From Dehalococcoides mccartyi (lineage in GTDB: Bacteria > Chloroflexota > Dehalococcoidia > GIF9 > DYGU01), in the NCBI GenBank assembly GCA_020724525.1, contig DYGU01000001.1, positions 105,974 through 169,973 of the forward strand: a stretch of DNA of 64,000 nucleotides, given 5' to 3'. Position numbers and translations under genes: made by a program. This document shows, one piece after another, positions 51,095 through 59,596 of this stretch (positions are counted from its first letter, which is position 1; each line of letters begins with the position of its first letter). Under the pieces are notes generated by a model, which was given only the letters and a program-made list of their open reading frames with translations, was not told where the DNA came from and made no database searches.

Positions 51095-51329
51095 CCAGGC
51101 TGCCGGCGTTATTGAAGAAAAAGCCTTCACCGAATTCTTGGGCTAATATGCCGGCTGCCCCTAAGCCGGTACAATGGGATACTCCCAGCCGTTCAATACC
51201 AAATTCCTTGAGTTCAGCAATGGTTAAGTCTACTTGCTCTCGTTTAGCAAGGATACTCAGTCCCCATTGCGCCAGAAGTCCCACTCTGCCAGCAGTATTC
51301 TCACTTAAGGTAGTAATCGCTATCGCCAA
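51084..51329 (-). pseudogene. MBL-fold metallohydrolase with large internal deletion
   Basis: N-term ITTLSENTAGRVGLLAQWGLSILAKR fused to C-term [42 protein letters not shown]; HxHxDH core missing. Confidence 0.65.
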
Positions 51330-52042
51330 TTATTTTGCCTTCCAGCTTTAGCCATGGCGTCATCCCTCTTTCTACCAGCATAAATAATGGCTACACCTTG
51401 AGTAAGGCGGTGAATTTTAATATCTTTAATCCCCACCTCTTCCATAATTTGGGTCATCACTTCCTGGGAAGGAAGTTCTCTTATCGACCAGGGTAAATAC
51501 TCACAATAGGCTTCTCTATCTATCGATAAGAAATGGGTAATCAAAGGGACTACAGTCCTGAGATAAAAGTTATATGGTAGTCTAAACAACCTTGATTGAG
51601 GTAAGCTTAACTCCAGGCATATTATTTTACCCCCTTCCCTTACCACCCGAACCATCTCTTGGAAACTCTCAGGAAGACTGTAAAGGTCCCTTAAGGCAAA
51701 GCTGGTAAAAGCAGCACCAAAGCTACCATTTGGGAAGGGAAGGTGATGGGCATCGGCCAGAACAAAGTTTATATTTCTGACGAAGGGAGTCCCTTTTAAT
51801 TTAGTTTTGGCTTTAACCAGCATTTCTTGGCAGAAGTCAATACCCACTACTTCCCTATTAGCATTTTGTTTAGTCAGCTCCAAAGCTAATTCCCCAGTTC
51901 CGGTAGCGACATCTATGACCCGACTTTCCAAATCTGCAATCTGAGAGGCGGCACACCTTCTCCAGAACTTATCTCTGTTAAAACTGAGGAGGCTGTTAGC
52001 CAAGTCATACCTGTCAGCTATAGTCGTGAAAAGTCTCTGGAT
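51320..52042 (-). CDS. ubiE: Demethylmenaquinone/ubiquinone C-methyltransferase family
   Basis: RLFTTIADRYDLANSLLSFNRDKFWRR...VIDVATGTGELAL...DAHHLPFPNGSFGAAFTSFALRDL; N-terminus extends beyond track start at 52003. Confidence 0.85.
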   Translation of the reverse strand: MQRLFTTIADRYDLANSLLSFNRDKFWRRCAASQIADLESRVIDVATGTGELALELTKQNANREVVGIDFCQEMLVKAKTKLKGTPFVRNINFVLADAHHLPFPNGSFGAAFTSFALRDLYSLPESFQEMVRVVREGGKIICLELSLPQSRLFRLPYNFYLRTVVPLITHFLSIDREAYCEYLPWSIRELPSQEVMTQIMEEVGIKDIKIHRLTQGVAIIYAGRKRDDAMAKAGRQNNWR

Positions 52043-52114
52043 ATACCTCTTCTTATTGTTTGTTCATGATTTATTTTAACTGTTATCATTCTGAGGAGGA
52101 ATTGAGATGAGGGG

Positions 52115-52336
52115 TCACGAAGCCAGCCTGACAATAAGTATAGAGAAAATGATGAAAAGGATAGCTAAAACGACAGTCAGTTGGAAAAGACTTTTTTCAA
52201 TCCCCCGTCGGGTGCGATAAACACTATCTGGCTGCCCGAATATTCCTCCAAGTCCACCACCACGCACCTGAAGGAGGATAGCTAAAATTAAACCTATAGC
52301 TACCAGAATCTGAGCAATAATGAGATAGTCAGGCAT
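52115..52336 (-). CDS. secG: Preprotein translocase subunit SecG
   Basis: [39 protein letters not shown]. Confidence 0.92.
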   Translation of the reverse strand: MPDYLIIAQILVAIGLILAILLQVRGGGLGGIFGQPDSVYRTRRGIEKSLFQLTVVLAILFIIFSILIVRLAS

Positions 52337-53825
52337 TCTGTTTTCCCTCCAGTTGCGTTAAAATAAGTTCTCGGACCGTTTCTGGGTTAGCCCGCCCTTT
52401 AGTAGCCCGCATCACCTGCCCAATAAGGAAAGTGAGTGCTGGCTGTTTACCAGACTTGAAATCAGATACTGCCTTAGCATTATCAGCTATTACTTGATTT
52501 ATAACCCTTTTTATTTCTTTAGTGTCCTTAACCTGGGTGAGTTCCTTTTCCGATACAATCTGAGATGGCAACTTACCGCTGTGAAACATTTCTTCAAAGA
52601 CCATCTTGGCTACTGGTCCGGTGAGATGACCTTGCTCAATAAGACCGAGCAGGTCTACCAAATACCGGGGAGTAACCTTACTTTCCGGTATTTTCGTATT
52701 AGTAGCATTTAGCAAGCGGCTAAATTCTCCCAGGAGCCAATTACTTACTTCCTTGGCTTTTTGGGGAAGTCGGGGCGCATCTACAGAATTGGCTATCAAA
52801 TCCAGACAACTCTCAAAGTAGTCAGCCATAGCTCTGGAATTAGTCAATAGATTGGCGTCATAGATAGGGAGACCATACTCGGATATAAAACGGTCACGCC
52901 TGACTTCAGGAAGTTCCGGTAATTGAGACTTGATTTCCTCTATCCAAGCCTGGTCTAAAATAATAGGTGGTAGGTCAGGCTCAGGAAAGTAGCGGTAATC
53001 GTGGGCATATTCTTTAGTTCTCTGGGTTACCGTTATTCCCTTTTCTTCTACCCAACCCCGCGTCTCCTGGGTGAGTTCTCCTCCTTGCTCCAAAACTTGC
53101 TTCTGCCGTTGAACCTCATATTCCAGAGCTTGGAATACAGCCTTAAAACTGTTCATATTTTTGATTTCTACTTTAGGCAGAAACTTATTACTCCCTTTGG
53201 GGCGGAGACTAATATTAGCATCACAGCGGAAGCTCCCTTCCTCCATATTACCTGTAGATACACCTAAATACTGAAGAATAGTCCGCAGTTTCATAAGGTA
53301 TTGCCGAGCTTCCTCAGGAGAACTTATCTCGGGTTGACTTACAATTTCCATTAAGGGGACCCCAGCCCGGTTAACATCTATTAAACTATAACTTTCGCCC
53401 CAAGGAGTGACGCGATGGAACAACTTGGCTACATCCTCCTCCAAATGGACACGGCTAATACCGACAGTCTTCTTACTGCCATTAACTTCAACAGTAAGGT
53501 TACCATTACGTCCTACAGGATAGTCGTACTGGGAAATCTGGTACCCTTTCATTAAATCTGGGTAAGGATAGTTCTTGCGGTCAAATTTAACATATTCAGA
53601 TATAGTGCAATGGAGAGCCAAAGCTGTCATTACAGTATACTCTACTGCTTTTCGATTAATGGCTGGCAGAACGCCGGGCATGCCCAAGCAAATAGGACAA
53701 ACCTGGGTATTAGGTGGAGCACCGGCATAATCAGCACTGCAGGCGCAAAACATCTTGCTCTTGGTCAAGAGTTGCGCATGAACTTCCAAGCCGATAACGG
53801 TGGCATAATCCATAATCCGCAGCAC
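52329..53825 (-). CDS. gatB: Aspartyl/glutamyl-tRNA(Asn/Gln) amidotransferase subunit B
   Basis: [35 protein letters not shown]. Confidence 0.97.
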   Translation of the reverse strand: MLRIMDYATVIGLEVHAQLLTKSKMFCACSADYAGAPPNTQVCPICLGMPGVLPAINRKAVEYTVMTALALHCTISEYVKFDRKNYPYPDLMKGYQISQYDYPVGRNGNLTVEVNGSKKTVGISRVHLEEDVAKLFHRVTPWGESYSLIDVNRAGVPLMEIVSQPEISSPEEARQYLMKLRTILQYLGVSTGNMEEGSFRCDANISLRPKGSNKFLPKVEIKNMNSFKAVFQALEYEVQRQKQVLEQGGELTQETRGWVEEKGITVTQRTKEYAHDYRYFPEPDLPPIILDQAWIEEIKSQLPELPEVRRDRFISEYGLPIYDANLLTNSRAMADYFESCLDLIANSVDAPRLPQKAKEVSNWLLGEFSRLLNATNTKIPESKVTPRYLVDLLGLIEQGHLTGPVAKMVFEEMFHSGKLPSQIVSEKELTQVKDTKEIKRVINQVIADNAKAVSDFKSGKQPALTFLIGQVMRATKGRANPETVRELILTQLEGKQNA

Positions 53826-53907
53826 AGTATAGCAACATCAATTTACTGGAGCAAGGAAAATGAACTTGACAGCAATTTGGTAGCTTTGTTAAAATGGGCA
53901 AACTCTG

Positions 53908-53983
53908 GGGGATATAGCTCAATAGGGAGAGCGCTGCGTTCGCATCGCAGAGGTCGGGGGTTCGAATCCCCCTATCTCCACCA
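53908..53983 (+). tRNA. tRNA-Ala(CGC), CCA encoded
   Basis: GGGGATATAGCTC...CTGCGTTCGCATCGCAG...GGTTCGAATCCCCCTATCTCCACCA. Confidence 0.93.
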
Positions 53984-54002
53984 GGGTAAGGGGGATAGGA
54001 AT

Positions 54003-54416
54003 ATGAAAAAAACAGAAAAAGCCAAAAAGAAAGGCGAAGTGAGAGATATTGCTACTGCCTTGCTTCATTCCGAGATTCCAGAAATTCAGACTATTATCAA
54101 TGAACTATCCGAAAGCACTAAGCAACTGGAGGAGCACAGTCAAAAACTCCAAAACTATGCCCTTAAAATACAGGAATTAGCTGAAGAGGAAACCGAAGCT
54201 CCAGTTGAAACCGAACTCTTAGAACGCCTTAGGAGCCTGGAAAAGAATTTAGCTGAATTGAAGGGAAAAGCTGCTGGGTTAACTCCTGAATTTAAACCGA
54301 GGGAAATAGTTAAGGAGGTGGTAGAAGAGGTTAAGAAAGAAGTACCGCCTTTACCTGGGAGAACAACCATTTATACTACCCCTGAGGGTTTTATTGTCCG
54401 GCGGCGACTTTATTAA
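54003..54416 (+). CDS. Coiled-coil hypothetical protein between tRNA genes
   Basis: MKKTEKAKKKGEVRDIATALLHSEIPEIQTIINELSEST...; track start 53610 is an artefact. Confidence 0.6.
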   Translation: MKKTEKAKKKGEVRDIATALLHSEIPEIQTIINELSESTKQLEEHSQKLQNYALKIQELAEEETEAPVETELLERLRSLEKNLAELKGKAAGLTPEFKPREIVKEVVEEVKKEVPPLPGRTTIYTTPEGFIVRRRLY

Positions 54417-54428
54417 GGAAGAAGAGCT

Positions 54429-54505
54429 GCCCCTGTAGCTCAGGTGGATAGAGCAGCGGTTTCCTAAACCGCGTGTCGGGTGTTCGAATCGCCCCAGGGG
54501 TACCA
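54429..54505 (+). tRNA. tRNA-Arg(CCT), CCA encoded
   Basis: GCCCCTGTAGCTC...GCGGTTTCCTAAACCGC...CAGGGGTACCA. Confidence 0.92.
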
Positions 54506-54523
54506 AGTGAAAGAGGGTAAGAA

Positions 54524-54976
54524 GTGATGACGCAAATATTTACAGGATTGGCGATAGGAATAGGACTCTTCAGCCTATTGATAGGTTTTCAGTCGAGTTG
54601 CACCCTGAAAGAGGTGAGGGAGAGTATGATCAAGATAGGGCGCACTGCCGAAGTATCATGGACTTTGGCAAATGTTAGTAGCGAAAAAGCGTGGCCAGAT
54701 TACAAAACGTTAGCAAAAAAAGAGGCAGCTTACTCCAAACCAGCTTATATGGTACTTGACGCCATAGGAAAATACAACCTAACAAAGGAAGGGGAAGCAC
54801 TTTTGGATGCTAAATTAAGGGAAGATATCGCTAGGATAGTAAAAGAAAATAAAGACATACCAGCAAACGACCTAATTCTTAAGTTGGGTATTCGAGAACT
54901 ATACAATAAAGCTAGGGATAATAATATATCGTTAGAAATAATGATAGCAGTGATTACTGTTCATGTTGGGCAATAA
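54524..54976 (+). CDS. Hypothetical protein with N-terminal TM segment
   Basis: 150-aa ORF between tRNA-Arg and tRNA-Trp. Confidence 0.55.
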   Translation: MMTQIFTGLAIGIGLFSLLIGFQSSCTLKEVRESMIKIGRTAEVSWTLANVSSEKAWPDYKTLAKKEAAYSKPAYMVLDAIGKYNLTKEGEALLDAKLREDIARIVKENKDIPANDLILKLGIRELYNKARDNNISLEIMIAVITVHVGQ

Positions 54977-54997
54977 ATTATTTTCAAAAGTATTGGT

Positions 54998-55074
54998 AGG
55001 AGTGTAGCTCAGTTTGGGAGAGCAGCGGTCTCCAAAACCGCAGGTCGGGGGTTCGAATCCCTCCACTCCTGCCA
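54998..55074 (+). tRNA. tRNA-Trp(CCA), CCA end encoded
   Basis: AGGAGTGTAGCTC...GCGGTCTCCAAAACCGC...CACTCCTGCCA. Confidence 0.94.
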
Positions 55075-55086
55075 GAAAAGGGGAAG

Positions 55087-55353
55087 ATGGTTCGTGAAGT
55101 TATAGAAGTTTTATTATGGCTCTTGCTTTTTATTTGTATTGGAGGGTTAATCTGGCGGCTTTGCTTTGTCCGCTATCCAGATAAAGGTAAAAAGGATAAT
55201 CATCAGGATATAACTAACCGGGAGTTGTATCTCTTACTCAGGGAGGAAATTAGCTCTCTTTCTACAGGATTACGCGGGGAAATACGCTGGCTTATAAGTT
55301 TCCAGACAGGGGTGTTAGTTGCCCTTTTAGGCTTGATTTTATCGAGAATTTAG
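55087..55353 (+). CDS. Small membrane protein
   Basis: Two hydrophobic segments; stop directly abuts tRNA-Leu. Confidence 0.5.
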   Translation: MVREVIEVLLWLLLFICIGGLIWRLCFVRYPDKGKKDNHQDITNRELYLLLREEISSLSTGLRGEIRWLISFQTGVLVALLGLILSRI

Positions 55354-55354
55354 T

Positions 55355-55441
55355 GCCGAGGTGGTGGAACTGGTAGACACGCCATCTTGAGGGGGTGGTG
55401 GGTGTAAGCCCGTAGGAGTTCAAATCTCCTCCTCGGCACCA
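55355..55441 (+). tRNA. tRNA-Leu(GAG), CCA encoded
   Basis: GCCGAGGTGGTGGAACTGGTAGACACGCCATCTTGAGGGGGTGG...CCTCGGCACCA. Confidence 0.92.
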
Positions 55442-55464
55442 CCTTAGAATATAATATAAAGTAT

Positions 55465-55539
55465 GCGGAAGTAGTTCAGCGGTAGAACGTCTCCTTGCCA
55501 AGGAGAAAGTCGTGGGTTCGAATCCCATCTTCCGCTCCA
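55465..55539 (+). tRNA. tRNA-Gly(GCC), CCA encoded
   Basis: GCGGAAGTAGTTCAGC...CTCCTTGCCAAGGAG...CTTCCGCTCCA. Confidence 0.94.
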
Positions 55540-55550
55540 TAACATTCTCC

Positions 55551-55623
55551 GGCGGCGTAGCCAAGAGGTTAAGGCAGGGGTCTGCAAAACCCCTATTCAG
55601 CGGTTCAAATCCGCTCGCCGCCT
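55551..55623 (+). tRNA. tRNA-Cys(GCA), CCA not encoded
   Basis: GGCGGCGTAGCCAAG...GGGGTCTGCAAAACCCC...CGCCGCCT. Confidence 0.93.
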
Positions 55624-55630
55624 TAACTGT

Positions 55631-55713
55631 GCCGAGGTGGCGGAATGGTAGACGCGGCGGACTTAAAATCCGCTCCCCGAAGGGGGGTGTGGGTTCGAGT
55701 CCCTCCCTCGGCA
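55631..55713 (+). tRNA. tRNA-Leu(TAA), CCA not encoded
   Basis: GCCGAGGTGGCGGAATGGTAGACGCGGCGGACTTAAAATCCGC...CCTCGGCA. Confidence 0.93.
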
Positions 55714-55751
55714 TTATCAGAATTTTCTTGACTTCAAGCGCCCGTGTTGAC

Positions 55752-55776
55752 AAATTACAGTTGACAACTGTAATTT
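55752..55776. promoter_or_regulatory. Perfect 12-bp inverted repeat (operator-like) upstream of the DUF4258/DUF2283 pair
   Basis: AAATTACAGTTG A CAACTGTAATTT containing TTGACA. Confidence 0.65.
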
Positions 55777-55847
55777 AGTAGTAGACTACTAATAAGGCAC
55801 AAAGTGGAATTGCTGGTGTTCTGCCAGCGAAAGGAGGTAGAAGATGG

Positions 55848-56060
55848 ATGCTATATTATACTCAACATGCCCGCCACCGAATGAGGGAACGTCGAATCTC
55901 TGAGGCAGAAGTGGAATTTTGCCTTGAACATCCTGAAATTTCCTACGCTGACATAAAGGGCAATCCAGTTTATATTGCCTATCCCCAAGGTAGACGCATC
56001 AAGGTGGTAATTCAGGCAAATTCTATAGACCCTGTAATAATCATCACAGTGGCTGATTAA
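55848..56060 (+). CDS. DUF4258-like small protein (toxin-like)
   Basis: YTQHARHRMRERRISEAEVEFCLEHPEI...GRRIKVVIQANSIDPVIIITV. Confidence 0.75.
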   Translation: MLYYTQHARHRMRERRISEAEVEFCLEHPEISYADIKGNPVYIAYPQGRRIKVVIQANSIDPVIIITVAD

Positions 56061-56090
56061 AAGATAGCCGACTAAAAGAGGGGGTGACAA

Positions 56091-56324
56091 ATGAAATTAG
56101 AGTATGACCCAGAGGCTGACGCCATTTACATAACTTTCAGTGATGCTCCATATGCTTACGGCAAAGACTTGGACAATCAACGGCGAATAGACTATGCCCA
56201 AGACGGAACACCAAGAGGTATAGAATTACTCTGTGTCAGCCGTGGCGTGATTTTACATGACCTGCCTCATACTGAAAAAATAGCACGGTTATTAGAAAAT
56301 ATGAGGATTAAGGTTTTCGCCTGA
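56091..56324 (+). CDS. DUF2283-like small protein (antitoxin-like)
   Basis: MKLEYDPEADAIYITFSDAP...RRIDYAQDGTPRGIELLCVSRGV. Confidence 0.8.
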   Translation: MKLEYDPEADAIYITFSDAPYAYGKDLDNQRRIDYAQDGTPRGIELLCVSRGVILHDLPHTEKIARLLENMRIKVFA

Positions 56325-56985
56325 TTCGGCGTCAAAGCGAAGACGAAGAGAAAGAGCCGGCTTTGTAGCGACTCTTTCTCTTTTGATTGTTTGGCTGATT
56401 GGAGAATAGACGTTTAGTAAACAGGTAGACCATCTACTGTAAACGAGCTGAAGGCTTTGCGGACGTGTTGAAAAAGTCCAAATTTGAGGGGTTATTTTGT
56501 GGGCCAGATCAAGAAAATAGAGAGGGGTATGGCTTTGGGCTTTTCCAGCCTTATCTAAAACACGCTAATTATGAAGCTAAATGAATAGGGCTTTTTATTA
56601 TGTATTCTCTCAATTCATTCTACTTGCAATGCAGATTGATAATCTATCTAACCCTTTCTTATCTATCTCTTCTTAGCTACAAAAGTCAAAATTTCAAAAT
56701 TAAGTCTTAAGGTACCCACAAATATAAAGCCAACCTTGTCTGAGGGTATGCCTTGCTTTTTAATGCTCCTTTTATCCACCGGACAAGGTCTTCTTTCAGA
56801 AAGACCCTCTTCTTGCCTATCTTATGAGAAGGTAAGCCCTCATTCATAAGCTTACATAACCGTCCAAGCTATTGATAACTGTGATAAGAAGAAATAGAAT
56901 AGCGATTAGATATTAGCCCAACTAACGGGTTTGGAGAGGAGAGGTATGACCAAAGCTTACCACAAATCCTTCCAAGGTAAATAGA

Positions 56986-57141
56986 ATGTTAGAAGGAAGA
57001 TGCCCCAAGTGTGGTTACCAGTGTTATGGCTGGGCTTTAACTAACCCAGAGCAGCAAGCTTGCCCCGAATGCGGCACCAAGTTAGAAATTTACCAAGAAG
57101 GGGGAAGAGAGACCAGTCAAGCGGACTCAGAGACAGCATAA
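56986..57141 (+). CDS. 51-aa zinc-ribbon protein
   Basis: MLEGRCPKCGYQCYGWALTNPEQQACPECGTKLEIYQEGGRETSQADSETA*, CxxC...CxxC; below ORF-track size cutoff. Confidence 0.5.
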   Translation: MLEGRCPKCGYQCYGWALTNPEQQACPECGTKLEIYQEGGRETSQADSETA

Positions 57142-57461
57142 AGTAGACAAGAGGAGGTTCAAATAAAAATATAGCCAAAAATAATAGTTTATTCACAAGT
57201 ATAAATATTAAAATTTTTTAAGGGGGGATAAATATCAAACCAGATTAAGGTAAAATGAGGAAGCCTCCTTAGGCTTTAGGGAGACTAAAATCCCTTGTCC
57301 AGAGGGGTACGAGTTCGAGTCCTTCGCCCAGTACCTTAAACTAAATATAATTTGTTAAGCGAAGGTTACTCAGCATTTTAAATCTAAAAATGCTTGACAC
57401 TTTTGCCTGTTTAGGCTTAAAATACAAATAAAAATGAACAAATCAAGGCAGGGGTATAAAG

Positions 57462-57695
57462 ATGAGGTATCGATTCAGAAAAAATTACAGGAAGGGTAAA
57501 GTTACTGAAGAGGTTGTTGCGACCAGATATCGCTTGTTAAGGTACGAACTTGAACCAACTGGGCGAGGTTCCGATTTTTATGTCACAAAGAGAGACATCT
57601 TAGGAAATATCATAGATAGCGGATACATTGAGGTTAAGGCAGGGGACTCTCGCCTGAGTGAGCTTCAACAGGACACAAAGAAAAGGAAGGGGTGA
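57462..57695 (+). CDS. Short nuclease-like protein, possibly truncated
   Basis: EEVVATRYRLLRYELEPTGRGSDFYVTKRDILGNIIDSGYIEVKAGDSRLSELQQDTKKRKG; EVK motif reminiscent of PD-(D/E)xK nucleases. Confidence 0.4.
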   Translation: MRYRFRKNYRKGKVTEEVVATRYRLLRYELEPTGRGSDFYVTKRDILGNIIDSGYIEVKAGDSRLSELQQDTKKRKG

Positions 57696-57922
57696 CGTTG
57701 TAGGGTAGAACGTGTAAACTTACCTCGGTTTTTCTATAACTATGCAGACTTATTTTGAAATTGACTGACCTCATATATCTTGACACTGTGTCCAACCTCT
57801 CCCAGCCAAGAGGTAAGGGTAAAATTTAGATATCCAGCGAATTTACCCAAAATTTCCGTGAGGCTATTAACAGCACAAAGTAAGAGCCGAAGTGAGGACG
57901 GCACCCTCTTAGAAGGTTTGAG

Positions 57923-57954
57923 GCTATCAAGTTTTTTGACCTGATAGCTTTTTT
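57923..57954 (+). terminator. Rho-independent terminator
   Basis: GCTATCA ...TGATAGC TTTTTT. Confidence 0.65.
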
Positions 57955-58016
57955 AGTTTGAAAGCAATTAATACTTCTGCTATAGTTTAAATTAAGAGTA
58001 AGCTTTGTTAATGGCT

Positions 58017-58108
58017 GGAGGGATCGCATAGTGGTCTAGTGCGGGCGCCTGCTAAGCGCTTACCCCGAGAAATCGGAGTCATGGGTTCGAATCCCATTCC
58101 CTCCGCCA
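58017..58108 (+). tRNA. tRNA-Ser(GCT), CCA encoded
   Basis: GGAGGGATCGCATAGTGGTCTAGTGCGGGCGCCTGCTAAGCGC...TCCCTCCGCCA. Confidence 0.93.
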
Positions 58109-58185
58109 TATTTTGCCTCAATATAATAAGCTGCCACGAATTGTTTTTTAATCCCTTTAAGCCGTCTTTCTATAACTCTATAGAG

Positions 58186-58232
58186 ATTGTTTCGCTTCAC
58201 TCGCAATGACAGTTGGAATTGCTAAACGCTTT
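58186..58232. repeat. REP/MITE-like repeat, partial copy
   Basis: GATTGTTTCGCTTCACTCGCAATGACAGTTGGAATTGCTAAACGCTTTCC. Confidence 0.6.
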
Positions 58233-58299
58233 CCAGATCCACCTTTGACATATTAGAGAGGCAGTTATAAACTGGAAAACACAAAGGTAGGAAAATATT

Positions 58300-59577
58300 A
58301 TGCCTAAGTTTCATATCTGGACTATAGGCTGTCAGATGAATAAAGCCGAGTCAGAACGAATAGCTGGCTATCTAAAACAGTTTGGTTATCACAATACGCC
58401 AGACTCTAAAGCTGCTGACATCGTTGTCCTTAATACCTGTGTCGTCAGACAGCACGCCGAAGGCAAAGTACTGGGTAATCTTGGCTACTTAAGAGGTATT
58501 AAGAAAGCTAAGCCTCATTTATCTATACTGGTCACTGGTTGCTTTGTCAATTCTAAAGTTGAAGAACTGGAAAAGCTCTTCCCTCAGGTTGACCTTTTCT
58601 TTAAACCTGGTGCCTACCCTGATTTCCTTCATTGGGCACATAAGCAGGGCATAGTTAGTAAAATAGAGAAAAGCCCGCCCCTGCCCAACCAGCCAGCCCC
58701 AGCTACTTTTGTCCCTATTATTCAAGGCTGTAATAATTTTTGCTCTTACTGCATTGTCCCTTACCGTCGTGGTCGAGAAAAAAGCCATCCCCTTCCAGAA
58801 ATAGTCTGCGAAGTAAAGGAACTGGTAAAGCGCGGCGTTAAGGAAGTCACCCTGCTGGGGCAAAATGTGAATTCCTACGGACATGACTTACCCGAAAACC
58901 CAACCCTCGCTGAGCTACTCACCGAATTGAACCAGGTTGATGGACTTCTCAGAATTCGGTTCCTGACCAATCACCCTAAGGACATGAGTCCCGAACTTAT
59001 TACGGCAATAGCTTCTCTGGACAAGGTCTGCGAACATATCAGCTTGCCCCTTCAGTCTGGGGACGATGAAATCTTGAAAAATATGCGCCGTGGTTATACT
59101 GCCGACCAGTACCATCAGCTTGTAGCGACCCTTCGCTCTACTATCCCTCAAGTAGCTTTAAGCACCGATGTCATTGTGGGCTTCCCCGGAGAAACTGATG
59201 AGCAATTTAATCGGACTCTGGATTTGCTGGAAGAAAACAAATTTGATACCGTTCATGTAGCTGCCTATTCCCCCCGTTCCAGCACCATGGCTGCCCGCAA
59301 GTTCCAGGATAATGTCCCCATAGCTGTTAAGAAAGAACGTCTCCAAAAAGTAGAAGCGCTCCAGACGGCTATAGCTACTGGAATTAATTCCCAGCTTTTA
59401 GAGAAAACTGAGGAGATATTGGTGGAAGGTAAACGAAAAGGTAAATGGTTCGGGCGCACTCGGAACAATAAATTAGTCTTTTTCGAAAGTAGCGACCATT
59501 ATTTAGGAGAACTGATTAAGGTTAAAATTGACAAGACAAGCCCCTGGGCACTCCAGGGATATTGTATAACCAACTAA
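58300..59577 (+). CDS. miaB: tRNA-2-methylthio-N6-dimethylallyladenosine synthase
   Basis: WTIGCQMNKAESERI, IIQGCNNFCSYCIVPYRRGREKS. Confidence 0.95.
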   Translation: MPKFHIWTIGCQMNKAESERIAGYLKQFGYHNTPDSKAADIVVLNTCVVRQHAEGKVLGNLGYLRGIKKAKPHLSILVTGCFVNSKVEELEKLFPQVDLFFKPGAYPDFLHWAHKQGIVSKIEKSPPLPNQPAPATFVPIIQGCNNFCSYCIVPYRRGREKSHPLPEIVCEVKELVKRGVKEVTLLGQNVNSYGHDLPENPTLAELLTELNQVDGLLRIRFLTNHPKDMSPELITAIASLDKVCEHISLPLQSGDDEILKNMRRGYTADQYHQLVATLRSTIPQVALSTDVIVGFPGETDEQFNRTLDLLEENKFDTVHVAAYSPRSSTMAARKFQDNVPIAVKKERLQKVEALQTAIATGINSQLLEKTEEILVEGKRKGKWFGRTRNNKLVFFESSDHYLGELIKVKIDKTSPWALQGYCITN

Positions 59578-59596
59578 AGTACCTGAGGAAATAAAC

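Noticed and set aside
53610-54002. N-terminal extension of the 268-aa ORF
   Set aside because: Runs antisense to gatB and through tRNA-Ala; true start is most likely the ATG at 54003.
55292-55753. 153-aa minus-strand ORF (MSTRALEVKKILIMPREGLEPTPPFGERIL...GFEPLNRGFADP...MGFEPTTFSLARRRS)
   Set aside because: Antisense of consecutive tRNA genes; this GLEPT/GFEPL-type peptide is the classic spurious translation of tRNA T-arms.
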